Source of the DNA: an uncultured Gardnerella sp.
GTDB lineage: Bacteria; Actinomycetota; Actinomycetes; Actinomycetales; Bifidobacteriaceae
Assembly: GCA_947289115.1 (NCBI GenBank)
Contig: CAMYPG010000005.1
Location: forward strand, 7,692 to 71,691
Direction: 5' to 3'
DNA length: 64,000 bases
Position 1 is the first letter of the stretch. Each line of letters opens with the position of its first letter. The notes beneath the pieces are model-generated. The model did not search any database. It saw nothing but the letters and a program-made list of their open reading frames with translations, and had not been told where the DNA came from. The position numbers were made by a program, and so were the translations under genes. Below, one piece after another: positions 18,472 through 26,450 of the stretch.

Positions 18472-18902
18472 ATGGTAGAAGATGGAGAAAATAACGTGAA
18501 TAATGAAATTAAATTATTTGAGGGTAAGCAAGTATGTTCCGCTTGGAATAACGAAAAAGAAGAATGGTATTTTTCGGTAGTGGATGTGGTTGCCGTTTTG
18601 ACAGATAGTAAGAATCCTAGAGACTATTGGTATCGTCTAAAAAGCGCATGAGTGAGGAAGAAAAAAGTGAGTTGTCGACATTTTGTCGACAACTGAAACT
18701 TGCATCGTCTGACGGGGAAAAATATGAGACAGACGCCGCTGATATACAAGGAATTTTGCGCATTATTCAATCAATACCATCTCCCAAAGCTGAACCATTC
18801 AAAATGTGGTTAGCGACAGTTGATAAAGAGAGATTTGATGAAGTAATTGATGGGAGTAAGTCTAAGGGACATATTGCAGGTACCTGGAAAACTCTTAGTT
18901 AA
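18472..18902 (+). pseudogene. Frameshifted Bro-N/antirepressor-type gene
   Basis: Two reading frames together make one Bro-N-like protein of the prophage antirepressor class. The first, ATG 18472 to TGA 18651, encodes NEKEEWYFSVVDVVAVLTDS and RDYWYRL. The second frame continues KKRMSEEEKSELSTFCRQLK and IIQSIPSPKAEPFKMWLATV. The switch point is a run of five A at about 18639; six would restore the frame, so one lost base explains the break. The product also ends early, after KSKGHIAGTWKTLS, where intact relatives go on for another 100-200 residues. A good AAGGAGG precedes the first ATG. Phase variation or a sequencing error are alternatives to decay. Confidence 0.8.
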
Positions 18903-18981
18903 AACTTTGGATTTGATTAATGCAAACTTGATTAAAAGCTATATTAACGCTATAATAAGTATATAAATTAAGGAGGTTTTC

Positions 18982-19200
18982 ATGGATGTGAGAAATAAAA
19001 TAAAACAAATTAGATTACAAAGTCTTCTAAGTCAACAAGACTTTGCTAAGCAGATAAATGTTTCCTTTTGTACAGTTAATAGATGGGAAAATGGCAAAGC
19101 TATACCAAACTATAAAGCACTATCTGACATAAAAGATTTCTGCAAGAAAAAGGGAATCGCTTTCGATATAGATATCATTCATGCAGAGGAAAATAAATGA
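18982..19200 (+). CDS. Small XRE-family helix-turn-helix protein of the restriction-modification locus
   Basis: A 72-residue DNA-binding protein that is almost wholly a lambda-repressor-like [23 protein letters not shown] then [23 protein letters not shown] lies 7 bases before ATG at 18982. Its stop overlaps the start of the methyltransferase as ATGA, so the two are translationally coupled. Size and placement fit a controller-type regulator of a type II restriction-modification system, which delays endonuclease expression. Here, however, the endonuclease is on the opposite strand, so direct control of it is only inferred. Confidence 0.85.
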   Translation: MDVRNKIKQIRLQSLLSQQDFAKQINVSFCTVNRWENGKAIPNYKALSDIKDFCKKKGIAFDIDIIHAEENK

Positions 19201-20198
19201 AAGTATTAAGCCTATTTAGTGGGTGTGGTGGATTAGATTTAGGGTTTGAAAAAGCTGGTTTTGAAATACCAGTAGCTAATGAGTTTGACAAGACTATATG
19301 GGATACTTTCAAGATTAATCATCCGAAAACACATTTAATCGAAGGTGACGTTAGAAAAGTATCAAAAAATGATATCTCTGAATATCTGTCTGGAGACTTG
19401 GATGGAATTATTGGTGGACCGCCATGCCAATCTTGGTCAGAAGCCGGTTCTTTGAGAGGCATAGATGATGACAGAGGGAAACTTTTCTTTGACTATATTC
19501 GTATATTAAAAGATTTTAAACCTAAATTCTTTTTGGCAGAAAATGTGAGCGGCATGTTAGCCAATAGGCATTCCAGCGCGGTCCAAAATATTCTGAAACT
19601 TTTTAATGAAGCTGGCTATGATGTGAATCTTACGCTTGTTAATGCTAAAAACTATGGAGTTGCACAAGATAGAAAACGTGTGTTCTATATAGGCTTTAGA
19701 AAAGATTTAAATATAAAATTTTCTTTTCCAAAAGGATCTACAGAGGATGATGAAAAGAAACTAACATTAAAAGATGTTATTTGGGATTTGCAAGATACTG
19801 CCATTCCAGCGAGAGAGCGAAATCACCATAATCCAGTTGCTATAAATAACAATGAGTATTTTGTCGGAGCGTTTTCCTCTATATTTATGAGCAGAAATAG
19901 AGTTCGTTCTTGGCATGAACAAGGATTTACAGTGCAAGCTTCTGGAAGACAATGCCAGCTTCATCCTCAGGCTCCCAAGATGATCAAATTTGGGATGAAT
20001 GACTGCAGGTTTGTAAAAGGGAAAGAATCTCTATATCGTCGAATGACTATAAGAGAAATAGCCAGAATACAAGGATTTCCAGATAATTTTAAGTTCATAT
20101 ATGATAGCTTGGATACGGGTTATAAAATGATTGGGAATGCAGTACCAGTAAATTTGGCATTTGAAATAGCTACTGCAATTAAAAAAGTTCTATCATAA
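19197..20198 (+). CDS. DNA (cytosine-5-)-methyltransferase, type II
   Basis: Transfers a methyl group from S-adenosylmethionine to cytosine C5 in a specific site. The conserved motifs come in order: I ([17 protein letters not shown], residues 5-21), IV with the catalytic cysteine ([12 protein letters not shown], near 73), VI (AENVSG, near 114), VIII ([10 protein letters not shown], near 155), IX ([13 protein letters not shown], near 283) and X ([14 protein letters not shown], near 310). At 333 residues it has a short target-recognition region and a complete core. Base composition is more AT-rich than the neighbours, suggesting acquisition. Paired with the convergent endonuclease at 20250. The recognition site cannot be read from sequence. 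Confidence 0.95.
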   Translation: MKVLSLFSGCGGLDLGFEKAGFEIPVANEFDKTIWDTFKINHPKTHLIEGDVRKVSKNDISEYLSGDLDGIIGGPPCQSWSEAGSLRGIDDDRGKLFFDYIRILKDFKPKFFLAENVSGMLANRHSSAVQNILKLFNEAGYDVNLTLVNAKNYGVAQDRKRVFYIGFRKDLNIKFSFPKGSTEDDEKKLTLKDVIWDLQDTAIPARERNHHNPVAINNNEYFVGAFSSIFMSRNRVRSWHEQGFTVQASGRQCQLHPQAPKMIKFGMNDCRFVKGKESLYRRMTIREIARIQGFPDNFKFIYDSLDTGYKMIGNAVPVNLAFEIATAIKKVLS

Positions 20199-20201
20199 TT
20201 C

Positions 20202-20245
20202 AGATAAGTGGTGGGAGCTGAGTTTAAAGCTTCCACCACTTATCT
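20202..20245. terminator. Bidirectional terminator between methyltransferase and endonuclease genes
   Basis: AGATAAGTGGTGG pairs exactly with CCACCACTTATCT around a short AT-rich loop, in the 51-base gap between two convergent genes. The arrangement serves both transcripts. Confidence 0.85.
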
Positions 20246-20249
20246 ATGC

Positions 20250-21146
20250 TTATATGTTCACAGATTCAGTATGCTGTATCAACTCAAGACCTAAATTATT
20301 AGTATTAGAAACGCCTAATAGATCTAACGCTGATTTTAATCGTTCATATACAGCATCTCCCCTCTCCAAAAGGGGTCTATTAAATACTAATTCATAATCC
20401 AATTTTCCATTAGTTACGAACCAATTTACATAAACTGCCAAAGGTCTGTTACCATCATATTTATTTTTAAGTGAACGATAATTTAACGCTTTACAAGCAA
20501 AATACACCTTTGGATTCTGATCAACGTAATCATCAATGGCAATTAACGAATTAGCAGCGTCTTGAGTTGTGTCTATATTATCTTTTTCGACTAGTATAAA
20601 GTTTGCAACTCCACTGTCTTTTATAATAACGTCATTAACATATGCATTTCGTTTATCCTCAGATAGGTTTGTACCCGCATAGACATCAATGACTTGTTGC
20701 CTAGTAAGATCTATTTTTTCACTTAACTGACCGCTTTTAACATTTAATAATTCAAATTTCCAACCAAGTGTGATAGCACCTTTATCTGTGCGACCTAATT
20801 TACTCTTGTATATTAGTGGTCTTTTTTGAAAATCGTTCTGTAGTTTAGTCACAGCGCTGATAATAATCTCTTGCCACTTAGATCCGAATAACTGTTCTGC
20901 ACGCTCAGCATTGGTTTTATTTTCAAGAAATTCAGCATTTTCTTGCTTAAAAGAGATTTTAAACTCTTTAACACAGTTGTTACTATTAACAGCTTCTACA
21001 TATATATCAGTTTTAGGTTCACCTTTTTTGCAGGTTGGCTTTCCAGAATTATTTACTTTAAAGAATTCTCCTTCATAACAAAATGTTGAGGCAGCACTAA
21101 ACAGTGATAATATTTTATGTTCTTCGGGACCAAATGTTTTTGCCAT
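20250..21146 (-). CDS. Probable type II restriction endonuclease
   Basis: A 298-residue soluble protein lying convergent to a cytosine-5 methyltransferase, which is the main argument for its role: cutting DNA that lacks the cognate methylation. Within it, EPKTDIYVEA (near residue 42) followed by KEFKISFKQENAEFLENK (near residue 63) has the spacing of a PD-(D/E)xK nuclease core, with an aspartate and then an E-x-K-like segment. I do not recognise the exact endonuclease family or its site. Start ATG at 21146 lacks a strong ribosome-binding site; a GAGGT lies about 10 bases upstream on the minus strand. AT-rich like the rest of the patch. Confidence 0.7.
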   Translation of the reverse strand: MAKTFGPEEHKILSLFSAASTFCYEGEFFKVNNSGKPTCKKGEPKTDIYVEAVNSNNCVKEFKISFKQENAEFLENKTNAERAEQLFGSKWQEIIISAVTKLQNDFQKRPLIYKSKLGRTDKGAITLGWKFELLNVKSGQLSEKIDLTRQQVIDVYAGTNLSEDKRNAYVNDVIIKDSGVANFILVEKDNIDTTQDAANSLIAIDDYVDQNPKVYFACKALNYRSLKNKYDGNRPLAVYVNWFVTNGKLDYELVFNRPLLERGDAVYERLKSALDLLGVSNTNNLGLELIQHTESVNI

Positions 21147-21159
21147 AATTTTTTTACCT

Positions 21160-21234
21160 CATTTCTTTTTGTATTTCCATAATGTCACTAATATCGCAGC
21201 TTAAAGCGATGCAGATTTTCAATAATCCAACCAT
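21160..21234 (-). pseudogene. C-terminal remnant of an HTH regulator
   Basis: On the minus strand a short frame from about 21234 reads GLLKICIALSCDISDI, the typical end of a small XRE-family HTH domain. The DNA-binding helices are missing. It lies directly upstream of the endonuclease gene. The last few codons are uncertain in my reading. Confidence 0.55.
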
Positions 21235-21261
21235 ATGTTCTAATAATCATTTAAAATCTCC

Positions 21262-21336
21262 TTATTCTTCTACGTTTTCCATGATATCTTCCAGTTTGCA
21301 GTACAATGCTTCGCAAATTTTGATGAGAACTGGGTG
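21262..21336 (-). pseudogene. Second C-terminal remnant of an HTH regulator
   Basis: On the minus strand the frame ending at TAA 21262 reads HPVLIKICEALYCKLEDIM followed by ENVEE, again the tail of an XRE-type domain, with a stop two codons upstream and no start. Together with the neighbouring remnant it suggests that a former regulator gene upstream of the endonuclease was duplicated and then eroded. Confidence 0.6.
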
Positions 21337-21398
21337 CCGCTATCGCAAAAATTTTAATTAACACAAGCACAGATTTTGCAAAGTAATATTTGTAAAGC

Positions 21399-21429
21399 AA
21401 AAGCCTACCGAAATAAACAGGTAGGCTTT
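21399..21429. terminator. Hairpin terminator downstream of the tautomerase gene
   Basis: AAAAGCCTACC pairs with GGTAGGCTTTT around a ten-base loop, with T runs on both strands. It is closest to the 3' end of the minus-strand tautomerase gene and marks the right edge of the accessory patch. Confidence 0.8.
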
Positions 21430-21474
21430 TTGGTTAGGTTTTTGATGTGATTGTTTGCGACTTGCGACTTGCGA

Positions 21475-21822
21475 CTAGAAGTTGCCGCCGTTCCAACCCC
21501 AGTCAGTTGTTGCAGTGTAACGAATGTAAGTGCGATCCTGTGGTATTCCAAGCTCGCGATTCAAAGCTGCCATAATCTGCTCTGTCAACTTTTCCCAAGC
21601 AGATCCTGGTACGCTAGAACCAAAAACGTTCACTTCAACATAAGCTGCAGGCTTAGAATTGTCTCCTGCAAAATAAATTGGCATATTGTCTTCAAACGGG
21701 CACATGAGCCAATGTTCGCTTTTGCCTGGAACTGCGCTAATCGCCTTGCCGTATGCTGCTTTTAATGCATCGCGCTGTTCTGGCGTAGTGCTTACAGAAA
21801 CATGAGTGTGAATAACTGGCAT
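21475..21822 (-). CDS. MIF-like tautomerase
   Basis: A 115-residue protein of the macrophage migration inhibitory factor/tautomerase superfamily. The initiator methionine is followed by proline (MPVIHTHVSVS); in this family Pro-1 is the catalytic base after methionine removal. Further matches are KSEHWLMCPFEDNMPIYFAG and the C-terminal RTYIRYTATTDWGWNG. I start at 21822 because AAAGGAGC lies just upstream and because Pro-1 must be N-terminal; a longer frame to 21915 is not credible. The physiological substrate is unknown; phenylpyruvate-type keto-enol activity is what the family shows. Confidence 0.85.
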   Translation of the reverse strand: MPVIHTHVSVSTTPEQRDALKAAYGKAISAVPGKSEHWLMCPFEDNMPIYFAGDNSKPAAYVEVNVFGSSVPGSAWEKLTEQIMAALNRELGIPQDRTYIRYTATTDWGWNGGNF

Positions 21823-21958
21823 AATCGCTCCTTTGCTAAGTTTTATGAATTTTTTAAGTTTATAAACTTGTGCTGCGCAACATATGTTACGCAATAATAA
21901 ACCTGTGTTACGCAATAATTATAGTAAATTGTTAGCCTCCGCGTGTTTAATTGAATGT

Positions 21959-22468
21959 ATGAAAAAACTTATTGAACAGGTTGTTAAGTTTGGAATCGTA
22001 GGAATCATTGCGCTTATTATTGACGTAGTATTGCTAAATCTGCTTCTTCTTGTGCATCTTAATAACGTTGTTGCTGGAACAATATCTTTTATAATCTCAC
22101 TTATTTTTAACTATATTGCCAGCATGAAGTACGTGTTTAAGCACCGCGAAGACATGGCTCGTTGGATGGAATTGCTGATTTTTGTTATTTCTGCAGTTAT
22201 TGGTTTGCTTATTAACGATGCGATTATTTGGCTTAGCACGCTTGGAATGGTTGAAGCTTTGCGTGGTACTGCGATTTACATGCTTCGCACAAACATTGGC
22301 AAGCTTATTGCAACAGTTGTTGTAGCTGTGTGGAATTTTGTTATTAGAAAATGGCTTTTAGATGACACAAAGTCGCAAAAACCTGATTATGATGCCGCTA
22401 AAGACAATACTTTTGCTCACAAGTTGGGTGAATGGTCGTTAAGTCACACTCCAAAAGGCTGGAAGTAG
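21959..22468 (+). CDS. GtrA-family membrane protein
   Basis: A 169-residue protein with four membrane helices of the GtrA type: VVKFGIVGIIALIIDVVLLN, VAGTISFIISLIFNYIAS, a third helix near residue 80, and a fourth before NFVIRKWLLDD. GtrA proteins are thought to help move lipid-linked sugars across the membrane for surface polysaccharide glucosylation. The ATG at 21959 begins MKKLIEQVVKFG as in relatives. The stop lies in a 12-base tandem duplication (GGAAGTAGGTTT twice) that runs towards the next gene 23 bases away. Confidence 0.85.
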   Translation: MKKLIEQVVKFGIVGIIALIIDVVLLNLLLLVHLNNVVAGTISFIISLIFNYIASMKYVFKHREDMARWMELLIFVISAVIGLLINDAIIWLSTLGMVEALRGTAIYMLRTNIGKLIATVVVAVWNFVIRKWLLDDTKSQKPDYDAAKDNTFAHKLGEWSLSHTPKGWK

Positions 22469-22491
22469 GTTTGGAAGTAGGTTTAGAAAAT

Positions 22492-23124
22492 ATGCAAGCT
22501 ACGACTATTCATTTTGTGCGCCACGGGGAAGTGGAAAATCCAAATCACGTGCTTTACGAGAGGCTTCCGGGATTTCACTTATCTAATCGCGGCTTAAAAA
22601 TGGCTTGCGCTACAGCAAAATACATTGCGACTGTGCCACAAATGCGCGGAATTAGTGCGATTTACTCATCTCCTTTAGAGCGCACACAAGAAACGGCGCA
22701 ACAAATCGCAAACGCTTTACAAATCAGCCCAATTATTTTAGACAGTCGTCTAATCGAAGCGGAAAACAATTTTCGAGGGAAAAGAATCGGCTATGGCGAA
22801 GGCGCTTTGTGGAAGAACAACAATTGGAAGCTTGTATCTAACTTGTGGAAGCCGAGTTGGGGAGAATCTTACAAAAACATCGCAGCACGCGTTGGCGATT
22901 TTGCGCGCGAACAAGTGAAAAATCACCCAGGTGAACAAATCGTAGCTGTAACGCACGAATCGCCAATATGGTCTTACCGTCATTTGCTAGAAACGGGTCA
23001 TGCGGAGCACAATATGCTTTTACGCAAAACGGCTTTGGCGTCAATTACGTCAATTACATATGATTGCGAAAATATGAATGTGCTTTCCATCACATATGTG
23101 GATCCTGCGGCGCGTGTGCAGTAG
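22492..23124 (+). CDS. Histidine phosphatase family protein (phosphoglycerate mutase-like)
   Basis: A 210-residue member of the histidine phosphatase superfamily. It has the catalytic RHGE near the N-terminus (IHFVRHGEVENP), the second arginine in IYSSPLERTQETA, the acidic residue in EAENNFRGKRIG, and the second histidine in VAVTHESPIWSY. The substrate is not defined; relatives are phosphatases rather than glycolytic mutases. Start ATG at 22492. The stop context GCAGTAGA is repeated 24 bases downstream in frame. Probably cotranscribed with the GtrA gene. Confidence 0.85.
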   Translation: MQATTIHFVRHGEVENPNHVLYERLPGFHLSNRGLKMACATAKYIATVPQMRGISAIYSSPLERTQETAQQIANALQISPIILDSRLIEAENNFRGKRIGYGEGALWKNNNWKLVSNLWKPSWGESYKNIAARVGDFAREQVKNHPGEQIVAVTHESPIWSYRHLLETGHAEHNMLLRKTALASITSITYDCENMNVLSITYVDPAARVQ

Positions 23125-23217
23125 AACGTGTGGAATAATAAGCAGTAGACTTAAAAATATGCATGAAAGATGCGTAGAAACCGTGTTTTTTAAAGCTTAA
23201 TGCGAAGGAGCGTTATT

Positions 23218-24180
23218 ATGGGTGATTCTGTAGAAAAGCTGGATTCACAGGCTTTAGATTTGCTTAAAGCCGCATCCATTGCTGCAGCGGATTTAACTAA
23301 ATTGTGGCCTTTAAGCGAAGCACGCCATTTAGATAATGACGCAAAATATGCTGAAAATCTTGAGGTTAGGGCGATTCGTACTATTGCTCGAATTATTACA
23401 GATTTAGACGTTACTGTTCCAGATGCAGAGTTTGTGTATGAAGGTGCAGACGAAATTCCAGGACGCCCTCAAGAGATAGTTGACGCGCTTTTAGTTGCTG
23501 CAAACGCTTACGATGATATGGATTTATGCTACGAACCAGACTACAGCGAAGCGCAAGAAGAGCTAGAAAATAACAAGAATGATGTTAGCGCTATTTTTAG
23601 CAAGCTTGAATCAAATCTTTCTAATGATGTTAACGCAATCAACGGTGCTGCGGATTCTTTAAGCGTTGCAGGTAATTGGAGTGTTGATAGCTTGCAAGAT
23701 GCGTTTAGATGCGCAAAACAAGAGTGTGAACAATCGTATGAACAAGAGTGTGATTTTTGCGGACTTAATTCTGTAGAATCGCAAAAAATTACTGCAATAC
23801 TGTTTATTCTTAAAAGTCTTATTGAAAAAACAAGCAACATTTACGAAACTTTGCCTATATTCCTATATATTAACGAAGTGTGTGAGTGCGCGGGAGTTCC
23901 GCGAATGATGTTTAAGGATAATCAATGGCGTGAGCTTGTTGATCGCGTAAAAAGTGGTAAAGCTAGTGAAAATGGCGAAAATAGTATGAGCACGCTACTT
24001 GAAATTGCAGCCCCATTGCTTGAGCGTGAATGGTTAAAGCATAAGGAAGACGTACTTTGGGATCCAGAAGAGGCTAAGAAGCTTGCAAAAGAAGAAGACG
24101 ATAGAAAGTCCAGAGAAGCATTGGCCGCAAAGTTTGCGCATGTGGAAGGTAATAAGGAATCAACGCAAGCGCTTGACTAG
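23218..24180 (+). CDS. Conserved-looking acidic protein of unknown function
   Basis: A 320-residue soluble acidic protein that I do not recognise. It is predicted mostly helical and has no signal peptide or membrane segment. Visible landmarks are VRAIRTIARIITDLDVTVPD near residue 55, a cluster of cysteines (CAKQECEQSYEQECDFCGLN, near 165-185), and a charged C-terminus rich in Lys and Glu. ATG at 23218 follows AAGGAGCG. Only 27 bases separate its stop from gltX, so it may be read together with it. The cysteine group could bind metal, but this is a guess. Confidence 0.72.
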   Translation: MGDSVEKLDSQALDLLKAASIAAADLTKLWPLSEARHLDNDAKYAENLEVRAIRTIARIITDLDVTVPDAEFVYEGADEIPGRPQEIVDALLVAANAYDDMDLCYEPDYSEAQEELENNKNDVSAIFSKLESNLSNDVNAINGAADSLSVAGNWSVDSLQDAFRCAKQECEQSYEQECDFCGLNSVESQKITAILFILKSLIEKTSNIYETLPIFLYINEVCECAGVPRMMFKDNQWRELVDRVKSGKASENGENSMSTLLEIAAPLLEREWLKHKEDVLWDPEEAKKLAKEEDDRKSREALAAKFAHVEGNKESTQALD

Positions 24181-24207
24181 ATAGGCACGTCCGTAACGCG
24201 CGGCACA

Positions 24208-25770
24208 ATGGAACCTATGACTGATACAGAGGAAACTCAAGAAGTTGCTAATAATGCAACAAAATCCACAAAGCCTGAACTTCCAAAGAATGTTCGCGTG
24301 CGTTTTTGCCCTTCGCCAACTGGTACGCCTCACGTAGGTATGGTTCGTACCGCGCTGTTTAACTGGGCGGAGGCTCGCCATACTCACGGCAAATTGCTGT
24401 TCCGCATTGAAGATACTGATAATGAGCGCGATAGTGAGGAAAGCTACCAGCAGATTATTGAGGCTCTTCGTTGGCTCAATATTGATTGGGATGAGGGTAT
24501 TGACGTTGGCGGAGATAACGGGCCATACCGCCAGTCCCAGCGTATGGAAATTTATAAAGATGTGGCGCAAAAGCTTTTTGATGCAGGATACGCTTACGAA
24601 TCCTTCTCTACTCCTGAAGAAATTAAAGAGCGTAATATTGCTGCTGGTCGTCCAGCTGAGTTTGGCTACGATGGTTACGATCGCAACCTTACTGAGGAGC
24701 AGAAGCAAGCTTTCCGCGACGAAGGTCGTAAGCCTGCACTTCGCTTGAAGATGCCAAATGAAGACATTACTTTTAACGATTTAATTCGTGGCGAAATCAC
24801 TTTTAAAGCTGGATCTGTTCCTGATTATGTGATTGTTCGCCCGAATGGCGATCCGCTTTACACGCTTACGAACCCTGTTGACGATGCGTTAATGGATGTA
24901 AACGTGGTTTTGCGCGGTGAGGATATTTTGAGCTCCACACCTCGTCAGATTGTGCTTTACCGTTATCTTATGGAAATGGGCATTGCTAAGGAAACTCCGC
25001 TTTACGGACACATGCCTTACGTTATGGGCGAAGGTAAGAAGAAGCTTTCTAAGCGAGACCCTGAGTCCAACTTGTTCTTGCATAGGGATAATGGCTTTAT
25101 TCCAGAAGGCTTGTTGAACTATTTGGCTTTGCTTGGCTGGTCTATTGCGCCTGATCGCGATGTGTTCACTATGGAAGAAATGATTGAAAAGTTCGATGTG
25201 CGAGACGTTAAGGCAAATCCTGCACACTTTGACTTGGACAAGGCAATTTCCATTAACGCTGAGCATATTCGCATGCTTGATTCGCAAGATTTCTTGAATC
25301 GCTCTGTGCCTTACTTGCATAAGGATGGCGTAGTTAGCGCGGACAATTGGGATGCGTTGACTGATCGCGAGCGTGAAGTGCTCACAGCTGCTGCTCCTCT
25401 TGTTCAGCCTCGCGTGCGTTTGCTTGGTGAGGTCGCTGGAATGGTTGGCAGTTTGTTAAGCGAAGATGGCTACATTGAGCCAGATGACGATGCGCGTAAA
25501 CAGTTGAAGGAATCTGCAGGCGAGGTTCTTGATGCTGCGCTCGCTGCTTTGAATGGCGTTGACGCTTCTGATTGGCATACTGATTCCTTGCATGAGCTTT
25601 TGAACAAGAAGCTTGTTGAGGAAGCTGGATACAAACCACGCTTGGCATTTGGTCCTGTGCGAGTTGCACTTTCTGGCCGTCGCGTTTCTCCGCCACTGTT
25701 TGAGTCCATGGAAATCGTGGGCAAAGACGTGACATTGGCGCGTTTGGCTGGATTGCGTGAGCATTTGTAA
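24208..25770 (+). CDS. gltX: Glutamyl-tRNA synthetase
   Basis: Charges tRNA-Glu, and in many actinobacteria also tRNA-Gln before amidation. The 520-residue class I enzyme has the HIGH-type motif in [20 protein letters not shown] near residue 35 and the KMSKS-type motif in [11 protein letters not shown] near residue 280. The C-terminal anticodon-binding domain is complete. ATG at 24208 begins MEPMTDTEE; a second ATG three codons later is equally possible. The tRNA-Glu and tRNA-Gln genes lie immediately downstream after a terminator, a functional grouping. Confidence 0.96.
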   Translation: MEPMTDTEETQEVANNATKSTKPELPKNVRVRFCPSPTGTPHVGMVRTALFNWAEARHTHGKLLFRIEDTDNERDSEESYQQIIEALRWLNIDWDEGIDVGGDNGPYRQSQRMEIYKDVAQKLFDAGYAYESFSTPEEIKERNIAAGRPAEFGYDGYDRNLTEEQKQAFRDEGRKPALRLKMPNEDITFNDLIRGEITFKAGSVPDYVIVRPNGDPLYTLTNPVDDALMDVNVVLRGEDILSSTPRQIVLYRYLMEMGIAKETPLYGHMPYVMGEGKKKLSKRDPESNLFLHRDNGFIPEGLLNYLALLGWSIAPDRDVFTMEEMIEKFDVRDVKANPAHFDLDKAISINAEHIRMLDSQDFLNRSVPYLHKDGVVSADNWDALTDREREVLTAAAPLVQPRVRLLGEVAGMVGSLLSEDGYIEPDDDARKQLKESAGEVLDAALAALNGVDASDWHTDSLHELLNKKLVEEAGYKPRLAFGPVRVALSGRRVSPPLFESMEIVGKDVTLARLAGLREHL

Positions 25771-25807
25771 ATCGTAAGCAGCTTTTAAATCTCAAGTAGA
25801 TTTTGTA

Positions 25808-25846
25808 TAAAGCGGGAATGTAGTGTAATTCTGCATTTCCGCTTTT
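25808..25846 (+). terminator. Rho-independent terminator of gltX
   Basis: AAGCGGGAATG pairs with CATTTCCGCTT (one G-U) and is followed by TTTGTTTTT. Confidence 0.85.
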
Positions 25847-25953
25847 TGTTTTTATGCGTTTTAGTATATTTTCGACACGCCGCGGTTGCGTATTGAGCAG
25901 TTATGTTGTAAAGTCGACATTTGTTGCGTCAAGAGGCGTAGCAGATAAATGAA

Positions 25954-26026
25954 GCCCCCGTCGTCTAGCGGCCTAGGACTACGCCCTCTCACGGCGCCAA
26001 CACCGGTTCAAATCCGGTCGGGGGTA
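25954..26026 (+). tRNA. tRNA-Glu (CTC)
   Basis: A full cloverleaf: acceptor GCCCCCG against CGGGGGT with a G-U at the end, anticodon loop CTCTCAC giving CTC, and T arm CCGGTTCAAATCCGG. No CCA is encoded. About 75 bases upstream lie TATATT and a CGACACGCC motif, a plausible promoter with a G+C-rich discriminator. Confidence 0.95.
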
Positions 26027-26066
26027 CGAAGACGGAACGGTTCCAAGAGCCGCGAAGCTTGCCAAT

Positions 26067-26138
26067 TGGGGTATGGTGTAATTGGCAACACAGGTGATTC
26101 TGGTTCATCCATTCTTGGTTCGAGTCCAGGTACCCCAG
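26067..26138 (+). tRNA. tRNA-Gln (CTG)
   Basis: Acceptor TGGGGTA pairs exactly with TACCCCA. The anticodon loop TTCTGGT gives CTG, and the T arm is CTTGGTTCGAGTCCAGG. It lies 40 bases after tRNA-Glu and shares its terminator. Confidence 0.95.
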
Positions 26139-26145
26139 CGAATAA

Positions 26146-26172
26146 CCCTCGTATTCTGCGAGGGCTTTTTTG
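26146..26172 (+). terminator. Rho-independent terminator of the tRNA pair
   Basis: CCCTCG pairs with CGAGGG around TATTCTG, followed by CTTTTTTG, 7 bases after tRNA-Gln. Confidence 0.88.
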
Positions 26173-26450
26173 TATTTCAAAGATAAAAGATATAGCTTAC
26201 ATTGCTCGTACTTTTCTTGTTTGTTATATTTGTATCGCGCATGAGACATTTGTAACGTTTTTCGACTGATTTTCGTTATATTTGCATCATGTGAGCTACA
26301 AATATAACGCAAGCTATTGCTTCTGCTCTAATAGGCTCAGCGAATCGAGGTGATCTCGCGCATTGTGCAGCTCGAAGTCGTCGATTCGCGCAATATACAC
26401 AAAGCATGACACAATAGTATGTAGTGTGTTTTTTGAAGGGAGCAGGTTCC

